From: Pukyongiella litopenaei
GTDB lineage: Bacteria > Pseudomonadota > Alphaproteobacteria > Rhodobacterales > Rhodobacteraceae
NCBI RefSeq assembly: GCF_003008555.2
Contig: NZ_CP027665.1
Span: 3,782,001 to 3,846,000, forward strand
Direction: 5' to 3'
Length of the DNA stretch: 64,000 nucleotides
The translations under genes and the position numbers were made by a program. The notes below the pieces were generated by a model that was not told where the DNA came from, made no database searches, and saw nothing but the letters and a program-made list of their open reading frames with translations. Positions 54,737 through 62,500 of the stretch are shown in pieces; position 1 is the first letter of the stretch, and each line of letters opens with the position of its first letter.

Positions 54737-54950
54737 TACCCGATAATATTAGTCGGATTATTTGCGGCAGACCAGCAGAACTTTACCAATAATATCAGGT
54801 ATTCACCCGCGGCCCTTTCAAAAAAACACGGGGACGCAGAACACTGCGCCCCCTGCCCCGATCCAGACGCGACAAGATCACCGACCGCGCCGAATCAGCC
54901 GCCTCCGGTTCGCCCGAGGGAAATCGCGCGCAGGAGGTCGATCCGGGCCG

Positions 54951-56207
54951 CTACTGGAACACGGCACCGGGGTTGTCGAGACTGTCCGAGCCTTCGAATT
55001 CGATATTCTCCAGCCCGAGCGCGGCAACGATCCGCTCGATGGTCTTGGCCTGGTCGATCAGGCCGTTGACGCCGCCCATGACCAGCGCCTCGCCCTTCTC
55101 GCTGCCCTGCTCCAGCATCTGGTCATAGGCAAAGCCGCCTTCCGCCGCCTCCTTGATCGCGCCGAGCGCCGCCATGGTGGTGTCCAGCTTGCCGATCATC
55201 TCGTCGTTCAGCGCCGGATCAGCGGCGGCCACGAGATCGGACAGGGACGCGCCGCCGACATCCGATCCGTCGATGCGGGTATAGCGCCCGAGATAGACGT
55301 TCCGGACCCCCTGGCCATCGTAATAGTGGCTGTTGTGGGTGTTGTCCGAGAAACAGTCATGTTCCTCCTCGGGGTCGTTCAGCATCAGGCCCAGCCGCAT
55401 CCGTTCACCCGCCTGTTCCCCGTAGGACAGCGACCCCATGCCGGTCAGCATGGCCACGATGCCCTTGTCTTCGTCGGCGGTGATCGTGGCCCGGCCCTCG
55501 CCGCCCTCGGCCCATTGCGCGGCCATCCATTCCAGATCACTGAGCAGCAGGTCGGTCGCGGCGACAAGGTAATCCGCGCGGCGGTCGCAATTGCCGCCGG
55601 TGCAGGCATCGCCGGTGGCAAAATCGGTGGCCGGACGGGCGCCCGCGCCGGGGCCGTGCCCGTTCAGGTCCTGCCCCCAGAGCAGGAATTCGACGGCGTG
55701 ATACCCGGTGGCCACATTGGCCTCGATCCCGTCCGCCTCGTGCAGGGTTTCGGACAGCAGTTCCGGGGTGATCTCGGTCGCGTCGATCTCCTCGCCGGCC
55801 AGCGTGAATCTCGGGTTCGCGATCACGTTGAGAACGGCGAATTCGTTTTCATCCGACGGCCCGCCATAGGACCCGTCGACATAGTCGATCAGCCCCTCGT
55901 CCAGCGGCCAGGCGTTCACCTTGCCCTCCCAGTCATCGACGATGGCATTGCCGAACCGGAACACCTCGGTCTGCTGATACGGCACCCGCGCGGCCAGCCA
56001 TGCCTCTTTCGCCGCCGCAAGCGTGTCCTCGGTCGGGTCGGCGACAAGGGCGTTCACCGCCGCCTGCAACGCCTTTGCGGTGGTGACGCTGTCCTGGTAG
56101 CCCGCCGCCGCGATATCGGCATAGGTGTTCAGAACCTCGGCCCTGGTTCCGGCCATGGCGGCACTGCCCAGCCCCAGTATGGTGGTTGCGAGGAGGACGT
56201 GTTTCAT
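54951..56207 (-). CDS. Imelysin family periplasmic protein (IrpA/M75), copy 1
   Basis: Iron-regulated imelysin-like protein, 418 residues. A Sec signal (MKHVLLATTILGLGSAAMA) is followed by two helical repeats; the family motif GxHxxE is G168-Y-H170-A-V-E173. Acidic and His-rich loops (EEEHDCFSDNTHNSHYYDGQ) and a Cys pair (ACTGGNCDRRA) stand out. Family members have been proposed to bind or handle iron at the periplasmic side; peptidase activity is doubtful. It follows hemP by 67 bases. Confidence 0.92.
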   Translation of the reverse strand: MKHVLLATTILGLGSAAMAGTRAEVLNTYADIAAAGYQDSVTTAKALQAAVNALVADPTEDTLAAAKEAWLAARVPYQQTEVFRFGNAIVDDWEGKVNAWPLDEGLIDYVDGSYGGPSDENEFAVLNVIANPRFTLAGEEIDATEITPELLSETLHEADGIEANVATGYHAVEFLLWGQDLNGHGPGAGARPATDFATGDACTGGNCDRRADYLVAATDLLLSDLEWMAAQWAEGGEGRATITADEDKGIVAMLTGMGSLSYGEQAGERMRLGLMLNDPEEEHDCFSDNTHNSHYYDGQGVRNVYLGRYTRIDGSDVGGASLSDLVAAADPALNDEMIGKLDTTMAALGAIKEAAEGGFAYDQMLEQGSEKGEALVMGGVNGLIDQAKTIERIVAALGLENIEFEGSDSLDNPGAVFQ

Positions 56208-56274
56208 GTCGGGGTTCCTTTCGGTGTCAGTCGTATGGGTTGCTGGCGCGGCACGGGCCTGCCGGGCGGGTTGG

Positions 56275-56511
56275 TCATTTGGTCAGGATCAGCTTGGCCG
56301 ACCGGGTGATGCGCAGCATGTAATCGGCGTCACCCAGGCGAATGCGGGCCAGCTGGCCGCCCTCGGTCAGGTCTTTGGCCTGCCAGCAGGGAACGGCCGC
56401 GCCTGTGGCATCGGCGGGCGGTTCGGATGCCCCCTCATCCGCGCCTACCGGTTCCTCCGCCCGTCCGCGATCCGGTCCAGCAGCGCTTCCAGGTTCCAGT
56501 CCTGCGGCCAT
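56275..56511 (-). CDS. hemP: Hemin uptake protein HemP
   Basis: Small haem-uptake-associated protein, 78 residues. The C-terminal half is the conserved HemP core: GGQLARIRLGDADYMLRITR followed by SAKLILTK at the end. The N-terminal 40 residues are low-complexity Ala/Gly/Pro/Glu and overlap another reading frame that also looks coding. ATG at 56511 is the only start available in frame. Upstream lies a TTGACA plus TGA-N9-TCA promoter. Same run as the imelysin downstream. Confidence 0.82.
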   Translation of the reverse strand: MAAGLEPGSAAGPDRGRAEEPVGADEGASEPPADATGAAVPCWQAKDLTEGGQLARIRLGDADYMLRITRSAKLILTK

Positions 56512-56624
56512 TGGTGGTCTCCGGTTACATCGCCAAGGGTCAGCCTGTCCGGCTCGGGCGGACGAAAGTCAGATCGCGGTTCCGTCGGGTCCGGGTGTTC
56601 GGGCTCGGTCAACATCATGATCAC
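56445..56624 (-). CDS. Possible small protein upstream of and overlapping hemP
   Basis: 59 codons from GTG at 56624 (or ATG at 56618/56615), ending inside hemP. Sequence features: an acidic/Pro start (TEPEHPDPTEPRSDF) then a helical end (DWNLEALLDRIADGRRNR). Third-position GC is high (about three quarters), as in the real genes here. It sits directly after the iron-type promoter and would be the first gene of hemP-imelysin. The function is unknown and it may be spurious. Confidence 0.4.
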   Translation of the reverse strand: MIMMLTEPEHPDPTEPRSDFRPPEPDRLTLGDVTGDHQWPQDWNLEALLDRIADGRRNR

Positions 56625-56647
56625 GCCAGTTTTATCCCCCCTTTAGC

Positions 56648-56672
56648 TGACTTGTTCAGTCAGGATTGTCAA
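56648..56672 (-). promoter_or_regulatory. hemP promoter with RirA-type box
   Basis: Minus-strand -35 TTGACA (56672-56667) followed after 4 bases by TGA-N9-TCA (56662-56648). The box has perfect 5-base arms, TGACT/AGTCA, which fits a repressor sitting between the -35 and -10 elements. A second palindrome, GGATTG-T-CAATCC, overlaps the -35 (56663-56675). The -10 is poorly defined. Confidence 0.65.
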
Positions 56673-56759
56673 TCCGAGTTTTTCTATAAGAAATGAGAAC
56701 CGGCAGGCCATATGGCTGCCGGGGCAGAGAGCGCAGGCCACGACGAACGCCATCGGCGT

Positions 56760-57836
56760 TCAGAATTCGCGCACCCGCACGAGGTGATTGTCAAAGGCCA
56801 GTCCCGGCACCTGGCGGACGGGCTGGCCAGTTAGCGCCACGGACCCGTCCCCGCCGGTGGTCGCGAACCCGGAGCGGGCCTCGGCAACCCCGCAGACATC
56901 GGACCGGCGCAGAATTTCCAGCAGGTTCAGCGACCGCGCGTCGAAAGTCGCAAACAGGTTGCCGCGGGGCGAGGTCAGCGCGACGCGATCGCCCGCGCGC
57001 GAAAAGGCGATGCTGCCCGCATAGCCCTGCATGTCCCGCCACAGCCCGGTTTCGGCCCGGAACAGGGACAACGCCCCGCCCCGCCGGTGCAGCCCGCCCA
57101 ACGGCACCCCGTCATGGGTGTCATCCTGCCACTGCATCGCAAACGCGACCTGGCCATCACGGCGCACCGACAGGTGGCGGATCGAGTTGCGGCGCAGCGG
57201 CCGGTCCGGTTCGGCCAGGTCCAGCAGGTTGCCGTTGAAATCGAGATAGGACAGGTTCGGCGCCATGGTCGGGATGTTGAGCTTGGCCCGGCCGCTGTCG
57301 GGATGGGTTTCGATGCCGCCATTGGCCAGCACCAGGGTTTCGCCATCCGGCAACAGGGCGATGTCATGCGGCCCGACCCCGCCCGAGCCGAATTCGGCCA
57401 TGCGGGCATATCCCGCCGCCACGTCCCAGACGCCCACGACACCGCGCGCGTTCTCATGGTCGTTCTCGGTCGTGAACAGCCGGGTGCCGTCGGGGGAAAA
57501 CACCCCGTGCCCATAGAAATGGCGCCCCCCGGGCGCGGTGAGCTGGTGCGCAACCTGCCCGGTCCGGCAATCGATCACCAGTGCAAACATGCCGGGACGG
57601 CGGGCAAAGGCCACCGCCTGCGGCCGTGCCGGATGCGCCGCCGCCGCATGTCCGCGCGACGGCATCGGCAGGCGGAACACCTCATCGAGCGTTTCCGACA
57701 GGCCGACCAGGACATAGTCGCCACCGGCGCTGCGGGCCGCGCTGAGATAGGCGGGCGATCCGGCCTCGGCCCAGCCGGATCGCGGCACCAGGCCCGCAGC
57801 CAGCAGTCCCGCCAGGAATCCTCGCCGATGGGTCAC
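56760..57836 (-). CDS. DUF1513 domain-containing protein (beta-propeller-like)
   Basis: 358 residues, function unknown. The N-terminus THRRGFLAGLLAAGLVPRSG looks like a twin-arginine signal, so periplasmic. Repeated blade-like segments include GHGVFSPDGTRLFTTENDHE and GPHDIALLPDGETLVLANGG, and TRSNSIRHLSVRRDGQVAFA-type blades follow. DUF1513 genes travel with imelysins and a di-haem oxidoreductase in iron-regulated loci, which is the case here. Two bases separate it from the upstream imelysin gene. Confidence 0.88.
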   Translation of the reverse strand: MTHRRGFLAGLLAAGLVPRSGWAEAGSPAYLSAARSAGGDYVLVGLSETLDEVFRLPMPSRGHAAAAHPARPQAVAFARRPGMFALVIDCRTGQVAHQLTAPGGRHFYGHGVFSPDGTRLFTTENDHENARGVVGVWDVAAGYARMAEFGSGGVGPHDIALLPDGETLVLANGGIETHPDSGRAKLNIPTMAPNLSYLDFNGNLLDLAEPDRPLRRNSIRHLSVRRDGQVAFAMQWQDDTHDGVPLGGLHRRGGALSLFRAETGLWRDMQGYAGSIAFSRAGDRVALTSPRGNLFATFDARSLNLLEILRRSDVCGVAEARSGFATTGGDGSVALTGQPVRQVPGLAFDNHLVRVREF

Positions 57837-57838
57837 GG

Positions 57839-58861
57839 TCAGTCTCCGTCCAGTGAATTGAACCCCGCCGCCACCCCCAGGATCGGGCCAAGCTCGGTGG
57901 TGACGAGATCGCGGATGTCGTTCACCAATTGCTGCAGGGCCTCGATCCGCAACCGGCCCTGCGGGTCGGCCACGCCCGCCAGCGAGGGGTCGGCCAGGGC
58001 GTCAACCTGGCGCAGCGCGTGCGCATAGGCCTGGTCCAGTCGGTCCGCCAGATCCGGGGCACCTGCCGCCAGGATCAGCGCAAGGTCGCGGGTCGCTTCC
58101 AGAGACAGCCAGACCTGCCGCAGCGACCGCCCCGACCGGTACAGTTCCGCCCGGTTCGGGCGCGGCCGGTCAAAGCCGCCCAGCGGACGGCCCAAACGCG
58201 CATCCGCGGTGAATTGCAACCCGGTGGACAGGGCCTTGAACAGCTCCTGCGCCGCTTCGGTGTCGCTGCGATAGCGGCGGCCCTCGCCCGGTTCGGTGAG
58301 GTCGGCAGCATATCCCCCGCGCCACGCCCCGGCGATGGCCACCGCATTCGCGGCAACGTCCCGCGCGATGGCCCGGACCAGCAGGCACCGGGCCGCGGCG
58401 CTGCCGGTGGTCATGGTGGGTTCGTCGAACAACAGGAATTCGAGCGCATAGAGCCCGCGCGCGGCGATCGAAACCTGCCGGAACGCGTCGGCGTCCTCCA
58501 GCAGGGCCGCATCCCCCGACAACAGCCCGGCGAGCGCCTTGGGCGTCTTGCCGCGGCTGTCGGGCCAGAACGCGATGGCAAAGGCACGATCCTCGTCCTC
58601 GGTCGGGCCGAACCGCAGGTGGCTCATGCGCGTCCAGTCGTCGACCGTGGCGTGGAACGCCGCGCGCAGGCGGTCCGGTCCCGCGCCGCACCCGGCCCGC
58701 GCGGTATCATCCAGGCGGCCCGCACCCTGTTCAAAGGCGGACACCGCAGGCAGGACGTGATCGGATACGGCCAGCGCAACCGTATCGCTCAGGGCTGTTT
58801 CGGCAGCGGCCGGTCCGCACAGGCACAGCGTCGCGGCGAAAATCGTGAAACGACACCGCAT
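57839..58861 (-). CDS. Imelysin family protein, copy 2
   Basis: 340 residues from the ATG at 58861, which overlaps the upstream stop (TGATG). A signal peptide (MRCRFTIFAATLCLCGPAAA) precedes the helical imelysin domain; WTRMSHLRFGPTEDEDRAFA is a typical segment. The GxHxxE motif is degenerate: GLYALEFLLFDEP has Tyr in place of His. It ends two bases before DUF1513. Expected to work with the di-haem oxidoreductase and DUF1513 at the periplasmic face. Confidence 0.88.
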   Translation of the reverse strand: MRCRFTIFAATLCLCGPAAAETALSDTVALAVSDHVLPAVSAFEQGAGRLDDTARAGCGAGPDRLRAAFHATVDDWTRMSHLRFGPTEDEDRAFAIAFWPDSRGKTPKALAGLLSGDAALLEDADAFRQVSIAARGLYALEFLLFDEPTMTTGSAAARCLLVRAIARDVAANAVAIAGAWRGGYAADLTEPGEGRRYRSDTEAAQELFKALSTGLQFTADARLGRPLGGFDRPRPNRAELYRSGRSLRQVWLSLEATRDLALILAAGAPDLADRLDQAYAHALRQVDALADPSLAGVADPQGRLRIEALQQLVNDIRDLVTTELGPILGVAAGFNSLDGD

Positions 58862-60402
58862 CAGAGGCTCTCCAGAAAGGCAATCAGCGCCTGACGGTCG
58901 GCGGCGGACATGGCGACAACGGCATCGCGCGCGGCCTGCGCCTCGCCGCCATGCCACAGGATCGCCTCGAGCAGGCTGCGCGCCCGACCGTCATGCAGGA
59001 AATAGCTATGGCCGCTGACCTGCCGGGTCAGCCCGATCCCCCATAGCGGCGGCGTGCGCCATTCGCGGCCATCGGCGACCGCCTCGGGGCGGTTGTCGGC
59101 CAGCCCCTCGCCCATGTCATGCAGCAGCATGTCGGTATAGGGCCAGATCAACTGAAAACTCTGCTCGGGCCGGTCTTCGAGCCGGTGGGTCACAAATTTG
59201 GGCCGGTGACAGGATGTGCAGGCGGTGTCATAGAAGACCTGCTTGCCCCGCAGCACCTGCGGATCCGCGACCCTGCGGCGGGCCGGAACGCCCAGGTTGC
59301 GGCTGTAATGGGTCACGAGATCCATGCCGGTCCCGTCGATCTCGTCGACCCGGGCATCGCCGTCCCCGTGCGGGGCATCGCGGCAGGCTGGCTGACCGGC
59401 GGTGCAATCGCCCCACGGGGCGGGAAAGAGCGGGCTGGAAATGCCGATATCCCTCGCAAATGCGGCAGCGGATTGTTCGCGGATGGTCGGCATCCCGGCC
59501 TTGTGGCCGAACCGGCCCAGCATCGGCCGGTCGAATTCGCGCGACCAGACGATGTTGGGCCGCCCCGAGATGCCGTCGCCATCGGCATCGTCGGGATCGG
59601 CCCATGCGAGGATGTCCGCGGCCGGCACCGCCTCGAGCAGGCCCAGTCCGATCATCTGCGGCGCGACGCGCGGGCTGAACATGGTATCGTTGCCGAACGC
59701 GCCATGGCCCGGCTCGGCGGCCGTATATGTGGGCGCGCGCAGGATCGCCGTTTCCCCTTCCGAAAGCTCCACGACCCTGTCGAGATAGTCGATGACCAGC
59801 CGGTATTCGGCGGCCAGCCCGGCCAGGGTGAAATCCTGCAACTGCCCGCCATAGACCGGGTGCGGCTGCGTGGCGTGATACCCCGGAATGTCCGGCGCAT
59901 CGCCGCCCGGCACCGAAACGCGCAGGAACATCGACACCGGGCTGTCCCCTTCATGTTCGGGCGGATGGCCGCGCCCGTCCTTGACGTGGCAGCGCTGGCA
60001 GGACCGGGCATTGAACAGTGGTCCGAGCCCGTCGCTGGCCCGGGTCGAGGACGGAGAGGACACCCAGAGCTTGCGGAAGAGCCCGTTGCCGACCTTGAAA
60101 TCCAGTTCGCGCGCAAGCTCCATATTGGCCGACGGCTGCGAAAAGGCGTCGCGGTTGCGCCGCACCCGCACCGTCGCGGCCCCGGCGCTCATCTCCTCGA
60201 AGGGCTCGGCGGCGGCAAATCCGGTGGCCGGCGCGGTGACCGCCTCGATCCGCGCGGTTTCCGCATCGGTGCGCGGCACGATGCGCAGATGCGGGTCATC
60301 GGGCTGCCCCGCCAGCGCCACGCCGGTTCCGGCACAGGCCAGCCCCGCCACCGCGCAGCGGGTCAGGATCCGGCCGAGGGCAATTGGCGGGCTGGGAAAC
60401 AT
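58861..60402 (-). CDS. Di-haem oxidoreductase (thiol oxidoreductase family)
   Basis: Periplasmic c-type cytochrome-like protein, about 513 residues. Two haem-binding motifs are visible: CQRCH and CTSCH. The chosen ATG (60402) gives a clean signal (RILTRCAVAGLACAGTGVAL); an ATG nine codons upstream (60429) would leave almost no leader after the predicted promoter and adds acidic residues to the signal. FNARSCQRCHVKDGRGHPPE and GRFGHKAGMPTIREQSAAAF are family-typical. First gene of the oxidoreductase, imelysin, DUF1513 operon. Confidence 0.9.
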   Translation of the reverse strand: MFPSPPIALGRILTRCAVAGLACAGTGVALAGQPDDPHLRIVPRTDAETARIEAVTAPATGFAAAEPFEEMSAGAATVRVRRNRDAFSQPSANMELARELDFKVGNGLFRKLWVSSPSSTRASDGLGPLFNARSCQRCHVKDGRGHPPEHEGDSPVSMFLRVSVPGGDAPDIPGYHATQPHPVYGGQLQDFTLAGLAAEYRLVIDYLDRVVELSEGETAILRAPTYTAAEPGHGAFGNDTMFSPRVAPQMIGLGLLEAVPAADILAWADPDDADGDGISGRPNIVWSREFDRPMLGRFGHKAGMPTIREQSAAAFARDIGISSPLFPAPWGDCTAGQPACRDAPHGDGDARVDEIDGTGMDLVTHYSRNLGVPARRRVADPQVLRGKQVFYDTACTSCHRPKFVTHRLEDRPEQSFQLIWPYTDMLLHDMGEGLADNRPEAVADGREWRTPPLWGIGLTRQVSGHSYFLHDGRARSLLEAILWHGGEAQAARDAVVAMSAADRQALIAFLESL

Positions 60403-60440
60403 ATCCGGGTCATCAGTCGCTGCCTGCATCCAGGGGAAAC

Positions 60441-60464
60441 TGAGCGTTTTCGTCAGAATGTCAA
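60441..60464 (-). promoter_or_regulatory. Di-haem oxidoreductase promoter with RirA-type box
   Basis: Minus-strand TTGACA (60464-60459) followed after 3 bases by TGA-N9-TCA (60455-60441, TGACGAAAACGCTCA). This repeats the hemP promoter layout at 56648-56672 almost exactly. Confidence 0.65.
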
Positions 60465-60540
60465 TGTGGCGAAATCGACCGTGTGTTCAGGCCGCGTGTC
60501 CGGGACCGGTGGCGAACCGATGGATCGCCGGCAAGGGCCG

Positions 60541-60816
60541 TCAGGCCGGGTCGGCCGTATCGCGCGGCGCTACCGGATAAGTTGACCGGGCCAGAATCGC
60601 GCCCGTTTCGTCCACCGTCAGGCGCAAGGCGCGCGCGCCATAGCGGAATGTCAGCCGCCAGCGGCCTTCGTCCTCGCCCTGCCCGGTCTCGCTGATCGTG
60701 GTGATCGCGCCTTCGCGCATCAGGGTCCGGACCTTCGACGCCGGAATGCCAAAGGCCTCGGCGACGATCCCGGCATCCACCACAAAGCCGTCATCCTGTT
60801 TTTCGACCGCGTTCAT
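60541..60816 (-). CDS. DUF6522 family protein
   Basis: 91 residues from the ATG at 60816, which overlaps the upstream gene's stop by three bases (ATGA). The N-terminal part looks like a small winged or helix-turn-helix module (GIVAEAFGIPASKVRTLMRE), followed by a beta-rich half (RWRLTFRYGARALRLTVDE). Function unknown; associated here with nsrR and a globin, suggesting a nitric-oxide-related role. Confidence 0.72.
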   Translation of the reverse strand: MNAVEKQDDGFVVDAGIVAEAFGIPASKVRTLMREGAITTISETGQGEDEGRWRLTFRYGARALRLTVDETGAILARSTYPVAPRDTADPA

Positions 60817-61046
60817 TCGGTCTGGCGCCAATAGTCATTCGCCGCGGCAACGGTGGCGAAATGGGTGGCGACCACATGGCTGACGGCGATCAGCGCCTCG
60901 GCATCCTCGGCATATTCAGGCCGCAGACGGTCACGGATATCGGCGTCGGGCTGGGTCGCCTTGACCGCCACGCGCGACAGCTTGATGGCCAGTTCATAAC
61001 CCTCTTCCGGGGTGGCGGTGATCAATGTCGGCAGCCAGCTTGTCAT
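60813..61046 (-). CDS. Hypothetical small helical protein downstream of nsrR
   Basis: 77 residues, unrecognised. Predicted mostly helical, charged, with ELAIKLSRVAVKATQPDADI and VSHVVATHFATVAAANDYWR. A good ribosome site (AAGGAAC) precedes the ATG. It lies 68 bases after nsrR and overlaps the DUF6522 gene by 4 bases, so the three likely form one transcript. The gap before it contains a 13-base tandem repeat (61083-61108). Confidence 0.65.
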   Translation of the reverse strand: MTSWLPTLITATPEEGYELAIKLSRVAVKATQPDADIRDRLRPEYAEDAEALIAVSHVVATHFATVAAANDYWRQTE

Positions 61047-61114
61047 GAGATGTTCCTTTCGTATTCAATGGGGTATTGCATCGCCTTGCCCACCCGCCTT
61101 GCCCACCTGTGCGG

Positions 61115-61531
61115 TCAGGCGGCCGCGCGGGCGGGCAAGGCGATGTCCGCGAGTGTGGACAGGTTCAGATCTTCCAGAAACCGATGCTCGGCCCGGCGCA
61201 GCCGCGATTTCAGCCGACAGCACCCGTCGATGGTGCAGGCATTGCCGTCAGCGCCGAAACACTCGACCAGGACCTGGCCCTGTTCGAGCAGCCGCACCAC
61301 GTCGCCCAGCCGGATCTCGGCGGGCGGGTGCCGCAGGGTCGCGCCCCCGCCCCCGCCGCGCCGGGTTTCGACGATGCCGCCACGGGCCAGCTGCTGCATG
61401 ATCTTGGTCAAGTGATTCCGCGACAACCCGAATTCCTGCGCCAGATCGGCGGTCGAAAACGCCTGTCCCGGCGCGCTGGCCATCCGCATCAGCATGCGCA
61501 GCCCGTAATCGGTAAAGGATGTCAGACGCAT
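61115..61531 (-). CDS. nsrR: Rrf2 family nitric-oxide-sensing repressor NsrR
   Basis: 138 residues from the ATG at 61531 (AAGG upstream; an ATG 7 codons earlier is less likely). N-terminal winged helix MRLTSFTDYGLRMLMRMASA, recognition helix SRNHLTKIMQQLARGG. The three Cys expected for the [4Fe-4S] cluster are in ECFGADGNACTIDGCCRL (one extra Cys). The C-terminal LADI tail fits NsrR rather than IscR or RirA. NsrR represses NO-detoxification genes; the divergent globin is a probable target. Confidence 0.85.
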   Translation of the reverse strand: MRLTSFTDYGLRMLMRMASAPGQAFSTADLAQEFGLSRNHLTKIMQQLARGGIVETRRGGGGGATLRHPPAEIRLGDVVRLLEQGQVLVECFGADGNACTIDGCCRLKSRLRRAEHRFLEDLNLSTLADIALPARAAA

Positions 61532-61543
61532 GGCGCACCCTTC

Positions 61544-61554
61544 AATCTGCATTT
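61544..61554. promoter_or_regulatory. Candidate NsrR half-site
   Basis: AATCTGCATTT matches the known NsrR half-site pattern AANATGCATTT at all but one position. It is located in the 81-base nsrR-globin intergenic region. Only one half is evident; the inverted partner is not recognisable. Confidence 0.35.
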
Positions 61555-61612
61555 ACAATACCTATTAACAGGCGTAGCCTCATCTGCAAACCCCAAAACG
61601 CCGGAGTGACCC

Positions 61613-62080
61613 ATGTCCTCAGTCGATTCCCCAGTCGCTTACCCGGTCGATCCCGACCTCGTTTCGGTGCGCCCCCAGATGACCGCCACGCTGATGGCGC
61701 AGACCGGTCTCGACGACGAGATCCTCACCCTGCTGGTGCATCGCTTCTATGCCAAGGTGCGCGCCGACCCGGTGCTGGGCCCGATCTTTGATGCGCGGAT
61801 CGACGACTGGGAGCCCCATCTCGAACGCATGTCGGCCTTCTGGTCTTCGGTGGCGCTGATGACCGGGCGCTATCGCGGCGCCCCGGTGCCCGCTCATGCC
61901 AGCCTGCCGGTCAACTGGTCCGACTTTGAACGCTGGCTGGTGCTGTTCCGGGAAACCGCCCGCGAAACCTGCACGCCCGAAGGGGCGGATCATTTGATCG
62001 AACGGGCAGAGCGGATCGCGCGGTCTCTGCATATGGCGGTCGAGGATGCGAAACCCCGCTCGGTTCCGTCGCTGCTCTGA
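61613..62080 (+). CDS. Group III truncated haemoglobin
   Basis: 155-residue globin of the truncated group III type. LLVHRFYAKVRADPVLGPIF and WEPHLERMSAFWSSVALMTG are the characteristic helices, with the haem region in GAPVPAHASLPVNWSDFERW; the His of PAH is the likely proximal ligand. GGAG is just before the ATG. Divergent from nsrR, which suggests NO binding or detoxification under NsrR control; this is inference. Confidence 0.88.
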   Translation: MSSVDSPVAYPVDPDLVSVRPQMTATLMAQTGLDDEILTLLVHRFYAKVRADPVLGPIFDARIDDWEPHLERMSAFWSSVALMTGRYRGAPVPAHASLPVNWSDFERWLVLFRETARETCTPEGADHLIERAERIARSLHMAVEDAKPRSVPSLL

Positions 62081-62098
62081 CCGGCGAAGCTGTCCCCC

Positions 62099-62500
62099 AT
62101 GAACCCCGGCCCGCCCCACCCGACCAAAGACATCCGCGTCAAGCGGATCTATCGGGCCGCCCGCGTCTCGGACGGGCGGCGGATCCTGGTCGATCGCATC
62201 TGGCCGCGCGGAATGGCAAAGCATCGCGCGCGCCTGCATTCCTGGGAGCGCGACATCGCCCCGAGCGACGATCTGCGGACATGGTTTCACGCCCATCCCG
62301 ACCGCTGGGACGATTTCGCGGCACGCTATGGCGCCGAACTCGACCAGCATCGCGACAAGCTGCGGGAGATCGCGGACCATGCGCGGGAGGGCATCGTGAC
62401 GCTGCTCTATGCCTCCAAGGACGAGGACCACAACAACGCGGTCGTCCTGCGCCGCTATCTGTGCCAGCTTCTGGACCAGGATGAGAAAGGCGACCGATGA
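62099..62500 (+). CDS. DUF488 family protein
   Basis: 133 residues, YeaO-like. RILVDRIWPRGMAKHRARLH is the highly conserved signature and EGIVTLLYASKDEDHNNAVV the second. The function is unproven. It starts 18 bases after the globin and its end overlaps the next gene by 4 bases (ATGA), so globin, DUF488 and the ligase may be co-transcribed. Confidence 0.88.
   Translation: MNPGPPHPTKDIRVKRIYRAARVSDGRRILVDRIWPRGMAKHRARLHSWERDIAPSDDLRTWFHAHPDRWDDFAARYGAELDQHRDKLREIADHAREGIVTLLYASKDEDHNNAVVLRRYLCQLLDQDEKGDR

Noticed and set aside
61083-61108. 13-base tandem repeat GCCTTGCCCACC as a regulatory or mobile repeat
   Set aside because: Only two copies just after the nsrR stop, no symmetry; it looks like simple slippage.
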